A stretch of DNA of 64,000 nt from JBEIFW01 sp046081125 (GCA_046081125.1 JBJTVH010000132.1:14641-78640), one strand, 5' to 3'. Counted from the first letter of the stretch, positions 24,841 to 34,348 are shown. Numbers and translations are program-made. The notes: generated by a model not told the origin, from the sequence alone.

Positions 24841-26564
24841 GGTCGCCGCTCCCGCTCGTAGGCCTCGACGAGCCGCCGGTAGCCGACCTGGCGGGCCAGC
24901 AGCTCGGCGTGCGGACCACGGTCGACCACCTCGCCGTCGACCAGAAACGCAACTTCATCGGCGAGGCCGATCGTGGAGGGCCGGTGGGCGACGATCACCG
25001 TCGTGGTGCCGGTGAGCACCGTCGAAAGACCGCCGAGGATCTGGGCCTCGGTCGTCGGGTCGAGCGCCGAAGTGGCGTCGTCGAGCAGGAGCACCGTCGG
25101 GCGGGCGGCGATCGCTCGCGCCAGGGCCAGACGCTGGCGCTGACCGCCCGACAGCGTGACGCCGCGCTCGCCGAGCGGGGTGCCGATCCCGGCCGGGAGC
25201 GCCGAGACGAACCCGTCGGCCTGCGCCAGCCCGAGCGCCGCCCACACCTCGGCGTCACCGAGGGTCCCGTGCAGGTCGACGTTGTCCCGCACCGTTCCCG
25301 AGAACAGGAAGGCCTCCTGGAACACGATGGTCGGCGCGCCGCTTGCGGCGGCGACCGATCCGGTGGTCGGCCGCAGCAGGCCGGCAGCGAGGTGGAGCAA
25401 CGTCGTCTTGCCCGAACCGGTCGGCCCGACGAGCGCGACGATCCGCCCCGGTCCGGCCTCGAGCCCGACGTCGCGCAGGACCGATACACCCTCGACGTAG
25501 CCGTACCCGATGCTGTCGAGCTCGAGGCCCGCCGGCCGGGGCGCTACGACCGGCCGGCGTGCCAGGGCCCCGTCGAGGATCGGTTCGAGACGTTCCCAAC
25601 CGGCGACGGCGCGGGACAGGTCGGCGAGCAACCAACCGATGACCCGCAGCGGCCACACCAGCAACCCGAACAGGAACACGAAGCCGCCGACCTCGCCGAC
25701 GCTGAGCGCCCCCGCCTCCACGCGCACGGCCCCGACGACGAGCACCACGACGTTGGCCAGCGCCGGGATCGAATCGAGCAGCGCCTCGAAGCCGGCTCGC
25801 AACTGCGCCGTGCGGAGCTTCGCCGCCCGCAGCGCGGCAGCCCTCGGTTCGAGGCGGGCCGCCTCGGCCGCTTCGAGCCCGAGCGCTTTGACCACGAGCG
25901 CCCCGTCGAAGCTCTCGTGCACGACGGCGGCAAGCTCGCCGAGGTGCACCTGTGCTGCCTCGGCGGGCGGCTGCACGCGGCGTTGGTACGCGACGTTCAC
26001 GAGCCCGATCACGGGGAACATCGCCAGCGCGACCACGCCGATCACCCAATCGGCGAGGAGCATCGACACGCCCGCCACCGAGACGATCACGACCACTCCG
26101 GAGGCGAACGGCAGGGGCGACACGACCTCGGACGCCGCGTCGACGTCCACACCGGCCCGCCCGACGAGATCGCCGACGGGACGACCCTGGAACCACGTCA
26201 GGGGCTGGTCGAGGTAGCGGTCGATCACCCGTCGGCGCAGGGTGCCGGCCACCTCCCACCGGGTCGCCCCGGCGAGGGTGCGCCGGACGACGACGCCGGC
26301 GGACTTGACCACGCCGACCACGACGATCGCCACCGCGGCGACGACGGCCGTACCGACGCCGGTCGACCCTTCGTCGAACCGGGGGACGATCACCCGGTCG
26401 ATGACCCGCTGCAACACGATCGACGAGGCCACCGACGCGAGCGAATAGACCGCGGCACCCGCCACCGCCACGGCGAACGGGCGAGGGTGCAGTCGCAGCA
26501 ACCGCCCGATCAGGCGCGCGCCCCGCCGGACGGTGCCTTCCGGGCGGTCGAGGCGGTCGGTCAC
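24837..26564 (-). CDS. ABC exporter half, degenerate ATPase subunit
   Basis: A 575-aa fused membrane-ATPase exporter subunit. Six membrane segments precede an ATPase with Walker A GPTGSGKTT, normal signature LSGGQRQ and Walker B LLLDDATSALD. The catalytic Glu is replaced by Asp496. Together with the LSAGE signature of the partner this yields one consensus and one degenerate ATP site, the hallmark of heterodimeric exporters such as TM287/288 and BmrCD. A conserved H-loop His remains (VAHRPST). The GTG at 26564 is the first codon of the operon; no TANNNT box close to it was found. Confidence 0.88.
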   Translation of the reverse strand: MTDRLDRPEGTVRRGARLIGRLLRLHPRPFAVAVAGAAVYSLASVASSIVLQRVIDRVIVPRFDEGSTGVGTAVVAAVAIVVVGVVKSAGVVVRRTLAGATRWEVAGTLRRRVIDRYLDQPLTWFQGRPVGDLVGRAGVDVDAASEVVSPLPFASGVVVIVSVAGVSMLLADWVIGVVALAMFPVIGLVNVAYQRRVQPPAEAAQVHLGELAAVVHESFDGALVVKALGLEAAEAARLEPRAAALRAAKLRTAQLRAGFEALLDSIPALANVVVLVVGAVRVEAGALSVGEVGGFVFLFGLLVWPLRVIGWLLADLSRAVAGWERLEPILDGALARRPVVAPRPAGLELDSIGYGYVEGVSVLRDVGLEAGPGRIVALVGPTGSGKTTLLHLAAGLLRPTTGSVAAASGAPTIVFQEAFLFSGTVRDNVDLHGTLGDAEVWAALGLAQADGFVSALPAGIGTPLGERGVTLSGGQRQRLALARAIAARPTVLLLDDATSALDPTTEAQILGGLSTVLTGTTTVIVAHRPSTIGLADEVAFLVDGEVVDRGPHAELLARQVGYRRLVEAYERERRP

Positions 26565-26614
26565 CCCGACGTTCTAACCGTCGGCCGCATCGCCGTGCCG
26601 GGTGTTACGTCGCC

Positions 26615-27220
26615 GTGATGGGGATCCGGTCCCTGCGGGGTGGCAACCTGGCTTCCGTGAGCATGGCGGGCCCGGTCCTCGAGCGCGACGAACCCCTGAC
26701 GATCGCCCAGAGGCTGGCGCGCCTCGCGATCGCCACCGCAGTCGTGGTGATCGCCGCCGTGTGGATCCTCGCCTTCTTCGTGGTCGAGAAGGGCCCGCGC
26801 GACCGGCTCGACGATCGGGCGTGGACCGACGCCGCCGAGACGGTCTGCGCTCGGTACATGACCGAGATCGACGGCCTCCCACCCGCCCGGAGCTTCGCCG
26901 ACGTCAGCCCTCGATCCGAGGCCATCTCCCGGCGGGCCGACGTCGGGGTCCGGGCCACCGACCTACTCGAGGCCATGGTCGCCGAGCTGCGCCGGCTACC
27001 CGCGACGAACCCGCGCACGGCCGAACTGACCGGGCTGTGGCTCACCGACTACGAGACGTACAACCAGTTCCGGCGGCTGCACATCGCCAAGTGGCGCAAC
27101 GGGGAAGACCCACGGTTCACCGAACCCGCCGTGCGGGGCGAGCCCCTCAGCCGGGGGATGGACGGCTTCGCCGAGGCCAACGGTATGTCCTCGTGCGAGG
27201 TCCCGGGCGACTTCGGCTGA
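26615..27220 (+). CDS. Single-pass membrane protein, unknown function
   Basis: A protein of up to 201 aa with one N-terminal membrane segment (LAIATAVVVIAAVWILAFFV) and an extracytoplasmic domain of about 130 aa. That domain has two Cys (VCARYM and SSCEVPG) that could form a disulfide, and helical segments. The start is uncertain: GTG 26615, ATG 26618 and GTG 26657 are all in frame and none has a clear ribosome binding site. It is divergent from the ABC exporter operon. I do not recognise a family. Confidence 0.6.
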   Translation: MMGIRSLRGGNLASVSMAGPVLERDEPLTIAQRLARLAIATAVVVIAAVWILAFFVVEKGPRDRLDDRAWTDAAETVCARYMTEIDGLPPARSFADVSPRSEAISRRADVGVRATDLLEAMVAELRRLPATNPRTAELTGLWLTDYETYNQFRRLHIAKWRNGEDPRFTEPAVRGEPLSRGMDGFAEANGMSSCEVPGDFG

Positions 27221-27260
27221 CGACGGGCGCGTTGGCCCTGACCGGGCGCCGCCCGGCACG

Positions 27261-27986
27261 ATGAGAGGCATGTCCGAGCCTGCGCCGGTTCCCACGCCCG
27301 CCGACCACGCCGCGGCCTACCGCGGCGCCCGCGAACGAATCACGGCGTTGCTCGCCGACGTCACGCCGGAACAGGCCGCCCTCGTCGTGCCCTCCTGCCC
27401 CGACTGGACGGTGCAACAGCTCTGCTGCCACCTGGCCGGGGTCTGCGCCGACCTCGTCGCCCGCCGGGGCCCGACCGGCGACACGCAGGCCTGGGTCGAC
27501 GGGCAGGTCGCCGAGCGGGCGGGTCGGAGCGTGACCGAGTTGATGGCCGAATGGGCCTCGGTCTCCCCGGCGTTCGAGGATCTGATCGAGCGCAAGCCGG
27601 CCGGGTTCGCCGGGTTGGCCTACGACGTGGTCGTCCACGAGCACGACCTTCGCGCCACCCTGGGCCGCCCCGGCGAACGCTCGCACCGCGACGTGACCAC
27701 CGTGATGGAAACCCAGCGCCAGTTGCTCGCCCGCGACCTGGCCGCCCATGGTCTCGATGCGGTCGAGCTCCGCGCCGACGGGCTGCGGTGGACCGCAGGC
27801 TCGGGCACCCCGGGGCTGGTGCTCGACCTCGGCGACCGCCCCGACGGCACCTGGCACCTGACGCGGATCCTCGGTTCCCGGCGCAGCCATGCGCAGCTCG
27901 CCACCGAGCCGTGGCAGGGCGATTGGGAGGCTCATCTGACGGGACTCGCCCACATGCCGCTGCCGGCGACCGATCTCGTCGAATGA
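27261..27986 (+). CDS. Maleylpyruvate isomerase / mycothiol-dependent-type enzyme (DinB fold)
   Basis: A 241-aa protein with the MDMPI N-terminal (DinB-like) four-helix fold. Likely metal ligands are the His in CPDWTVQQLCCHLAG and the pair in VVVHEHDLR. The family includes mycothiol-dependent maleylpyruvate isomerase and related S-transferases, and its presence agrees with a mycothiol-using actinobacterium. ATG 27270 (MSEPAPVP) is an alternative start three codons later. It overlaps the thioesterase gene by 4 nt, so the two are expressed together. Confidence 0.78.
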   Translation: MRGMSEPAPVPTPADHAAAYRGARERITALLADVTPEQAALVVPSCPDWTVQQLCCHLAGVCADLVARRGPTGDTQAWVDGQVAERAGRSVTELMAEWASVSPAFEDLIERKPAGFAGLAYDVVVHEHDLRATLGRPGERSHRDVTTVMETQRQLLARDLAAHGLDAVELRADGLRWTAGSGTPGLVLDLGDRPDGTWHLTRILGSRRSHAQLATEPWQGDWEAHLTGLAHMPLPATDLVE

Positions 27987-28609
27987 GCGAGCCGGTCACC
28001 GCCGACGGTCCCGGCGAGCTCGTCGCCCGCGAGCGCCTCGGCGCGGCGTTGCGGTCCCTCGGCCATGCGGTGGTCGGCCGCTACAACGCGGCCGCCGTGC
28101 TCGACGAGGTCGCCGCCCAGCTCGAGGGGGCGCTCGAGCGGCTCGAGCGCGGCGAGCCGCGTCGGCGCGATCCGGAATCGTTCGGCAACCAGTTCGTGGG
28201 CGACGCCCCTGCCGACGGTCCGCTGCCGCCGTCGATGCCCGACCGCCCATTCTCGGGCAAGGCAAGCCCATGGAGCGTCGACATGGCGGTTCGGCGAGAG
28301 GGCGACGTCGTCGTGACCGACGTGACCCTCGGCCCCGCCCACGAGGGCGCACCAGGCCGCAGCCACGGCGGTGTCGTGTCGGGCACCTTCGACGATCTCA
28401 TGGGGTTCGTGCTGCAACTCGAGCGGCTTCGGGCGTTCACCGGCGAGCTCACCGTCCGCTACCTCGCCGGCATGCCGATCGGCGAACCCGTGCGGTTCCG
28501 GTCCTGGCTGCGCGAGCGTTCCGGCCGCAAGCTCTACATCGATGCCGACGCCACCGCCGGGGGCACGATCGTTGCGACCGCAACGGCCGTGTTCATCGCC
28601 GTCGACTGA
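27983..28609 (+). CDS. PaaI-type hotdog thioesterase
   Basis: A 208-aa protein with a C-terminal hotdog domain (about residues 85-205). GRSHGGVVSGTFDDLMG contains the HGG motif and the Asp typical of PaaI/DUF4442-type acyl-CoA thioesterases. The N-terminal 80 aa are helical and unassigned. The ATG overlaps the previous stop as ATGA. The acyl substrate is unknown. Confidence 0.78.
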   Translation: MSEPVTADGPGELVARERLGAALRSLGHAVVGRYNAAAVLDEVAAQLEGALERLERGEPRRRDPESFGNQFVGDAPADGPLPPSMPDRPFSGKASPWSVDMAVRREGDVVVTDVTLGPAHEGAPGRSHGGVVSGTFDDLMGFVLQLERLRAFTGELTVRYLAGMPIGEPVRFRSWLRERSGRKLYIDADATAGGTIVATATAVFIAVD

Positions 28610-28630
28610 ACGCCCCGGTACGGTGCCGCG

Positions 28631-29035
28631 ATGCTGACCGACGAACAGCGACGGTTCCTCGCCGAGCACCGCTGGTGCCTGCTCACGACGGTGCGCCGAG
28701 ACGGCCGCCCCCAGGTGTCGATGCTGGCGTACGCGCTCGGCGACGACGGCACGATCCTGCTGTCAGCGCGCGCTGCGTCGGCGAAGGTTCGCAATGCCCG
28801 CCGCCGCGCCGACGTGGTCGTCACCATCGCCGACGACCGGCGGTTCCTGGCCCTCGACGGCAGCGTCGAGGTCGTCGCCGACGACCCCCGGCGCGCCGTG
28901 CTCACCCGGGCGGTCCAGGATTCGCTGCTGCCCGCCGACGCCGCGGTGCTGCAGCGCGAGTTCGACGCCGGCCTCGACGTCACGGGCCGGGTCGTGCTGG
29001 TGATCTCGCCGCGCTCAGCCGTAGGCCGCGTCTAG
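28631..29035 (+). CDS. PPOX-class F420/FMN-dependent protein
   Basis: A 134-aa split-barrel protein of the pyridoxamine-5'-phosphate oxidase class. It shows RWCLLTTVRRDGRPQVSML, the usual first beta strands, and a LSARAASAKVRNARRR cofactor-phosphate segment. Many actinobacterial members use F420 or FMN; the sequence does not decide. The ATG is 6 nt after a TACGGT hexamer (28619-28624), so a leaderless start is likely. The end overlaps surE by 21 bp tail-to-tail. Confidence 0.78.
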   Translation: MLTDEQRRFLAEHRWCLLTTVRRDGRPQVSMLAYALGDDGTILLSARAASAKVRNARRRADVVVTIADDRRFLALDGSVEVVADDPRRAVLTRAVQDSLLPADAAVLQREFDAGLDVTGRVVLVISPRSAVGRV

Positions 29036-29836
29036 CGCTGCGAACACGGGGCCCGTTGCGGCCGGGTGGTCGGCCACCACCTTCGACAGGAACGTGATCG
29101 ACACCTCGTCGGCCTCGACGGAACCACCGTCGGTCTCGATCGGCAGCTCCACCGCGTCACCCCAGTGCATCCGCACGTAGAACGCGCCCTCGTGGCCCTC
29201 CTTGGGCTCGAGGTCGGCCCGCACGAGCGCACGCGGCGGCAACATGCCAACCGACGTCGACCGCCAGCCCTTGATCCGGTCCGGGGCGACGTTCGGGACG
29301 TTCAGGTTGACCACCACCGGATCGGCCGGCAGGTCGGCGACGAGCGCGGCGACGACGACCTCGGCCACCTCGGCGGCGGTCTCCCATTGTTGGCCGATCA
29401 GCATCTCGTCCCAGCCCTGACCCTCGACGCCGAACCCGGTGACCGACTGGCTGACCGCAACGCCGCTCACCCCGCCGTTGCGGGCGGTGACCGCGGCGCC
29501 GATGGTGCCCGAGTGGTACACCGAGCGCCCGACGTTGGCGCCCGGGTTGATCCCCGACACGACGAGGTCGAACGGGCCCCCGAACACGCCGAGCCGGGAG
29601 AACATCACGCACAGGGCCGGCGGGCCGTTCACGGCCCAGGACTCCTCGATCCCCTCCACGTGAGCGCGACGGATCTCGGGCTGGATGAGATGGATCGCCC
29701 CGAACGCCGCGCTCGCGCCGGAGTACTCGCCGTCGGGAGCGACGACGACGACCTCGCCGAACCGGCGCATCCGGCGGGCCAGCACGTGGAGGCCGATCGA
29801 GTCGATGCCGTCGTCGTTGGTGAGCAGCAGGCGCAT
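29015..29836 (-). CDS. surE: 5'/3'-nucleotidase SurE
   Basis: A 273-aa SurE phosphatase that dephosphorylates nucleoside monophosphates, with a divalent metal. The metal-site motif LLTNDDGID is at the N-terminus; VVVAPDGEYSGAS and VVSGINPGANVG are further family signatures, and VVNLNVPN lies in the second half. Length is typical. The ATG at 29836 is 6 nt after CAGACT, a possible variant -10 box. Confidence 0.9.
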   Translation of the reverse strand: MRLLLTNDDGIDSIGLHVLARRMRRFGEVVVVAPDGEYSGASAAFGAIHLIQPEIRRAHVEGIEESWAVNGPPALCVMFSRLGVFGGPFDLVVSGINPGANVGRSVYHSGTIGAAVTARNGGVSGVAVSQSVTGFGVEGQGWDEMLIGQQWETAAEVAEVVVAALVADLPADPVVVNLNVPNVAPDRIKGWRSTSVGMLPPRALVRADLEPKEGHEGAFYVRMHWGDAVELPIETDGGSVEADEVSITFLSKVVADHPAATGPVFAALDAAYG

Positions 29837-29912
29837 GGCCCCAGTCTGACCGTCCCGGGTGAACGGCACCTGAACGCCCGATGGTCGGCTGCGCCCGGGC
29901 CAGACTGGCGGC

Positions 29913-30680
29913 GTGCCGTCGCACCCGTACCTCGACCACGACGGGCCGATCCCCTTCGCCCACCGGGGCGGGGCGAGCGAGGCGCCCGAGAACACCCTCC
30001 CGGCCTTCGAGTACGCCGTCGGGCTCGGCTACCGCTACCTCGAGACCGATGTGCACGCGACCGCCGACGGCCGCCTCGTGGCATTCCACGACGCGTCCCT
30101 CGACCGGGTGACGGACCGTCGGGGCCGGATCGCAGAGTTGCCCTGGTCCGAGGTCGCCCGGGCGATGGTCGACGGCCGGGCTCCGATCCCGCTGCTGACC
30201 GACCTGTTCGAAGCATTCCCGGACGCCCGCATCAACATCGATTGCAAGTCCGACGGCGCCGTCGAGCCGCTGGTGCACGCCGTGCGAGCAGCGGGGACGC
30301 TCGATCGAGTCTGCATCGGAGCCTTCTCGGACCGGCGCCTGGCGCGGTTGCGGCGCGAGCTCGGGCCCGGACTCTGCACGACGATGGGGCCGGGTGAGGT
30401 TGCGCGCCTGCGCCTCGGATCGCTGGTTCCCGGCGGCGGCGGCCTCGTGGGTCGGGCCGCCGCCTGCATCCAGGTGCCGGTGGCGATGGCGGGCATCCCG
30501 GTCGTGGACCGCCGCAGCGTGGCGACCGCCGCCCGCCTCGGGCTGCCCATCCATGTCTGGACGATCGACGACGCGACCGAGATGCACCGCCTGCTCGACC
30601 TCGGCGTCGCCGGCATCATGACCGACCGGCCGGCGTTGCTGCGCAACGTGCTGCGGGCTCGCGGCCACTGGAGGCCCTGA
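29913..30680 (+). CDS. Glycerophosphodiester phosphodiesterase
   Basis: A 255-aa GDPD-family TIM-barrel enzyme that hydrolyses glycerophosphodiesters to glycerol-3-phosphate and alcohol. Catalytic motifs are FAHRGG and APENT, the metal-binding YLETDVHAT (ETD) and LVAFHDASLDR. There is no signal peptide, so it is cytoplasmic. The GTG start follows CAGACT by 6 nt, mirroring the arrangement of divergent surE. Its TGA overlaps the ATG of the next gene (TGATG), so the two are coupled. Confidence 0.9.
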   Translation: MPSHPYLDHDGPIPFAHRGGASEAPENTLPAFEYAVGLGYRYLETDVHATADGRLVAFHDASLDRVTDRRGRIAELPWSEVARAMVDGRAPIPLLTDLFEAFPDARINIDCKSDGAVEPLVHAVRAAGTLDRVCIGAFSDRRLARLRRELGPGLCTTMGPGEVARLRLGSLVPGGGGLVGRAAACIQVPVAMAGIPVVDRRSVATAARLGLPIHVWTIDDATEMHRLLDLGVAGIMTDRPALLRNVLRARGHWRP

Positions 30681-32266
30681 TGCCGCTCACCCCGACGACC
30701 GTCCACGCCCCCGAGGTCCTCGTCGCGACCGCCGACTCGCTCGCCACACAGGCCGCACTCGGGGTTCTCGACCGGGGTGGCAATGCGGTGGACGCCGCCA
30801 TCGCCGCCAACGCAGTCCTTGCGGTCACGTCCCCCCATCTGTGCGGCATGGGCGGCGACCTGTTCGCGTTGGTCCATGGCGACACCGGCGACCGTTCGGC
30901 CCCGGCGTGCCTGACGGCCGTCGGGCGGGCCGGCAGCGGCGCCGCTCCCGACCGCCTGCGGGCCGAAGGCGCAACGGTGATGCCGCGGCGTCGCGACATC
31001 CGCTCGGTGACGGTGCCCGGGTGCGTCGACGGTTGGCTGACGCTCCACGACCGCTACGGCACGGTCGCCCTCGACGATCTCTTCGCTCCCGCCGTTCGCT
31101 ACGCCGAGCGTGGCTTTCCGGCGTCGCCGTTGCTCGTCGGCACGCTCGCACGTCTGCCGCCGGACGAGCCGGTGGCCGCCGACCTCGCCGGACAGGCCCG
31201 TCGTGCCGGCGACCTCGTGCGACGGCCCGGGGTCGCCGCTGCGCTACGTGCCGTCGCCGGCCAGGGGCGCGACGGCTTCTACGGCGGGGCGTTCGGCGCC
31301 GGGTTGCTCGCGCTCGGTCGCAGCGAGTTCGCCCCCGCAGACCTCGACGAGTCGCTGGCGGCCTGGACCGAGCCGGCACGGCTGGACGCCTGGGGATCGA
31401 CGCTGTGGACCCCGCCACCCCCGTCGCAGGGGTATCTCACGCTCGCCGCAGCCTGGATCGCGCAGGGGCTCCCCCTCCCCGAGGATCCCGACCACCCGGC
31501 GTGGCCCCACCTGCTCGTCGAGGCCACGACGGCCGCCGCCTACGACCGACCCGACGTCCTCCACGACGGCGCCGATCCCGCCGCGTTGCTTGCCCTCGAC
31601 CGGCTGGCGGCTCGCCGAGCGCTCGTCGATCCGGCCCGGGCCGGCACCCGGCCGGCACCGGCCGGGTCGGGCGACACCACGTACCTGTGTGTCGTCGACG
31701 GCGATCGCCTCGGGGTGTCGCTCATCCAGTCGAACGCCGCCGACTTCGGCAGCCACCTGTTCGAACCCGCCACCGGGATCAACCTCCACAACCGAGGGCT
31801 CGGGTTCAACCTCGTCCCCGGGCACCCTGCCGAGTACGGCCCCGGCCGCCGCCCACCCCACACCCTGTCCCCCGTCCTGGTCACCGATCCGGCGGGCCGT
31901 CTCGGCGCGGTCGCCGGGACGATGGGTGGCGACGCGCAGCCGATGATCCTGCTGCAGGTGCTCGCCCGATTGCTCCGGCACGGCGAGCCCCCGGGCCGGG
32001 CGGTCGGGGCACCCCGCTGGGCACTCGACGGCACGACCGCCGGGTTCGACACCTGGACTGCGGCCGACGGACCGACCGTGGTGGTGCCCGAGGACGCTCC
32101 CGACGGTTGGGCGGACGGGTTGATCGTTCGGCGGCACCGCCTCCGCACGGTCCGGTCGAACGACGCGCTGTTCGGCCATGCCCACGCGATCGCAGTGGAC
32201 GGCCGCGGGGTGCTGGCCGGGGCGAGCGATCACCGCACGGTCGTCGGGGACGCCGCCGGCCGCTGA
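30680..32266 (+). CDS. Gamma-glutamyltransferase-family protein
   Basis: A 528-aa Ntn-hydrolase of the Ggt family. LDRGGNAVDAAIAANAVL and SPHLCGMGGDLFAL are typical of the large subunit. The autocleavage site and nucleophile are in GSGDTTYLCVVD (the Thr that starts the small subunit), followed by NRGLGFNL and GTMGGDAQPM. No signal peptide is visible, unlike most periplasmic Ggt enzymes. It may act on gamma-glutamyl compounds or as a glutaryl-acylase-like hydrolase; the substrate is not evident. It is coupled to the upstream phosphodiesterase gene. Confidence 0.82.
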   Translation: MPLTPTTVHAPEVLVATADSLATQAALGVLDRGGNAVDAAIAANAVLAVTSPHLCGMGGDLFALVHGDTGDRSAPACLTAVGRAGSGAAPDRLRAEGATVMPRRRDIRSVTVPGCVDGWLTLHDRYGTVALDDLFAPAVRYAERGFPASPLLVGTLARLPPDEPVAADLAGQARRAGDLVRRPGVAAALRAVAGQGRDGFYGGAFGAGLLALGRSEFAPADLDESLAAWTEPARLDAWGSTLWTPPPPSQGYLTLAAAWIAQGLPLPEDPDHPAWPHLLVEATTAAAYDRPDVLHDGADPAALLALDRLAARRALVDPARAGTRPAPAGSGDTTYLCVVDGDRLGVSLIQSNAADFGSHLFEPATGINLHNRGLGFNLVPGHPAEYGPGRRPPHTLSPVLVTDPAGRLGAVAGTMGGDAQPMILLQVLARLLRHGEPPGRAVGAPRWALDGTTAGFDTWTAADGPTVVVPEDAPDGWADGLIVRRHRLRTVRSNDALFGHAHAIAVDGRGVLAGASDHRTVVGDAAGR

Positions 32267-32316
32267 GCGACGACTCGCTCAGGCGCTGGGCGAAGGGTTC
32301 GGTAGCGTCCTCGCCC

Positions 32317-33516
32317 ATGTTGCTCCAGGGTGGTCTGCTCGCCGACGGCCGACAGGTGGACGTGCGCATCACCGGCGAGACGATCGCCGAGGTCGCCCCG
32401 GGCCTGCAGGCCGGGGCGGGCGAACCGACCGTCGCGTTGAACGGCCGGCTCCTGCTCCCGGCCGCCTGTGAACCGCATGCGCACCTCGACAAGGCGCTCA
32501 CCGCCGATCGCGTCGTGAACCGGACCGGCGACCTCATGGGCGCGGTCGAGGCGTGGCGGGCCTACTGGCCACAGCTGACCGTGGACGACATCGCCGCCCG
32601 GGGTGAGCAGGCCGCGAGACGGCTCCTCGCCGCCGGCTGCACGGTGATCCGCACCCACGCCGACGTCTCGGCCCTCGTCGGGACCGGCGCCGTCGAAGGC
32701 CTGGCGCGGGTGCGCGAGCGCCTCCGGGGCTTGGTGGAGATCGAGATCGTGGCGCTGACCGCACCGGGCCAGGACGACCGGGAGGAGGCGGACAACCAGG
32801 CGGCGTTGCGCGATGCGCTCGACGCCGGCGCGGACGTCGTCGGCGGCTGCCCCCACCTGTCGCCGCATCCGCTGCGTCACCTGCACGCCTGCGCAGAGTT
32901 GGCGGCCGAGCGCGGGCGAGCGCTCGACCTGCACACCGACGAGACCCTCGACCCCAAGCATCTCGAACTGCGGGACCTCGCAGCATGGGTTCACCGGACG
33001 GGATTCGCGCACCCGGTGGCGGCGAGCCACTGCGTCAGCCTCGGCATGCAGGCCCACGACGTACAGGACGCCGTCGCCGAGGAGGTCGCAGCAGCCGGGG
33101 TCGCCGTGATCACGCTCCCGCAGACCAACCTGTTCCTCCAGGCCCGCGAGCACCGCGTGGGGCCGCCCCGGGGTCTCACGGCGCTCGGCCCGTTGCTGCG
33201 AGCCGGCGTCGTCGTCGGCGCCGGTGCCGACAACCTCCAGGACCCGTTCAACACCGTCGGGCGCGCCGACCCGTTCGAGACCGCCGCCCTGCTCGTGATG
33301 GCCGGGCACCTGCTCCCCGAACAGGCCTACGAGGCGGTCAGCGGCGCCGCACGGCGCGCCACGGGCCGCCCTGCGGTCACCATCGAGCCGGGATCCCCGG
33401 CCGAACTGCTCGCCGTACCCGCCCCGACGGTGCGAGCGGCGGTCGCCGACGGACCGGCGGGGCGGATCGTGATCCATCGGGGTCGGGTCGTGGCCGGCGG
33501 GGAAACCGATCCTTAA
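32317..33516 (+). CDS. CodA-like amidohydrolase (cytosine/creatinine-deaminase type)
   Basis: A 399-aa amidohydrolase-superfamily enzyme. Metal ligands are in CEPHAHLDKALT (His54, His56), HTDETLD (His plus proton-transfer Glu), ASHCVSLG (His) and GADNLQDPF (Asp), which line up with the E. coli cytosine deaminase sites. It therefore probably deaminates a ring amine such as cytosine, isocytosine or creatinine. The ATG is 8 nt after TAGCGT (32303-32308). An importer operon follows, so it probably acts on an imported N-heterocycle. The exact substrate is inferred from family only. Confidence 0.75.
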   Translation: MLLQGGLLADGRQVDVRITGETIAEVAPGLQAGAGEPTVALNGRLLLPAACEPHAHLDKALTADRVVNRTGDLMGAVEAWRAYWPQLTVDDIAARGEQAARRLLAAGCTVIRTHADVSALVGTGAVEGLARVRERLRGLVEIEIVALTAPGQDDREEADNQAALRDALDAGADVVGGCPHLSPHPLRHLHACAELAAERGRALDLHTDETLDPKHLELRDLAAWVHRTGFAHPVAASHCVSLGMQAHDVQDAVAEEVAAAGVAVITLPQTNLFLQAREHRVGPPRGLTALGPLLRAGVVVGAGADNLQDPFNTVGRADPFETAALLVMAGHLLPEQAYEAVSGAARRATGRPAVTIEPGSPAELLAVPAPTVRAAVADGPAGRIVIHRGRVVAGGETDP

Positions 33517-33568
33517 CGGATCCGTAGTACGAGCGGGTCGGTCGGATCTTCTACGGTGGGGGCCGACC

Positions 33569-34348
33569 ATGACCGACCTCACGACCTCCACGCCTGCGGC
33601 ACGGGCCGGCTCATCGGACGGATCGCTCGTGTTCGACCGGGTGTCGATGACGTTCCCGGATGGCACGCACGCCCTCACCAACGTGAGCTTCGGCGTGGGA
33701 CCCGGCGAGTTCGTCACGGTGGTCGGGCCGTCGGGCTGCGGGAAGAGCACCCTGCTGCGGATCGCGTCGGGTCTCACCGAGCACACGGCAGGAACGGTCA
33801 GCGTCGACCGCAGCGGCATCGGCTACGTCTTCCAGGACGCCACCCTCCTGCCGTTCCGCAGCGTGCAACACAACGTGGAACTGCTCGCCGAGTTGCACGG
33901 GGTGAGCCCGGCGGAGCGCAAACGGCTTGCCGAGGAGGCGATCGCGCTGGTCGGTCTGCGCGGCCACGAAAAGCAGTACCCCAAGCAGCTCTCCGGCGGC
34001 ATGCGGATGCGGTGCTCGCTCGCCCGCTCGCTCGTGCTGAAGCCGTCGGTGTTCCTTTTCGACGAGCCGTTCGGCGCCCTCGACGAGATCACCCGCGAGC
34101 GGCTCAACGACGAGTTGCTGCGCCTGTTCCAGCACGAGGGTTTCTGCTCGCTGTTCATCACGCACTCGATCTACGAGGCCGTGTTCTTGTCCACTCGGGT
34201 CCTGGTGATGTCGCAGCGTCCCGGTCGGATCATCGGGGACTTCCGCGTGCCGTTCCCCTACCCCCGGCCTCACGACCTGCGCTTCGAACCGGCGTTCGCC
34301 GAGCTGTCCGGCCAGATCTCCCATGCGTTGCGGGGGGCCCACGAATGA
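33569..34348 (+). CDS. ABC importer ATPase, SsuB/TauB/ThiZ type
   Basis: A 259-aa ATPase with Walker A GPSGCGKST, Q-loop FQDATLLPF, signature LSGGMRMR and Walker B VFLFDEPFGALD, then a THSIYEAVF H-loop. This is the nitrate/sulfonate/taurine/pyrimidine importer subtype. It overlaps the permease gene by 4 nt, and a lipoprotein-binding component follows, so the importer is complete. A TACGGT hexamer lies 11 nt upstream of the ATG, and a GGATC inverted repeat around 33510-33525 might be a regulator site. Confidence 0.87.
   Translation: MTDLTTSTPAARAGSSDGSLVFDRVSMTFPDGTHALTNVSFGVGPGEFVTVVGPSGCGKSTLLRIASGLTEHTAGTVSVDRSGIGYVFQDATLLPFRSVQHNVELLAELHGVSPAERKRLAEEAIALVGLRGHEKQYPKQLSGGMRMRCSLARSLVLKPSVFLFDEPFGALDEITRERLNDELLRLFQHEGFCSLFITHSIYEAVFLSTRVLVMSQRPGRIIGDFRVPFPYPRPHDLRFEPAFAELSGQISHALRGAHE

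Noticed and set aside
24909..26618. A 569-aa plus-strand frame opposite the ABC exporter gene
   Set aside because: It is rich in Arg, His and Asp with no recognisable motif, and mirrors a well-supported exporter gene.
33500..33568. Riboswitch before the importer ATPase gene
   Set aside because: The interval is too short and has only a weak GGATC inverted repeat; no known aptamer pattern was recognised.
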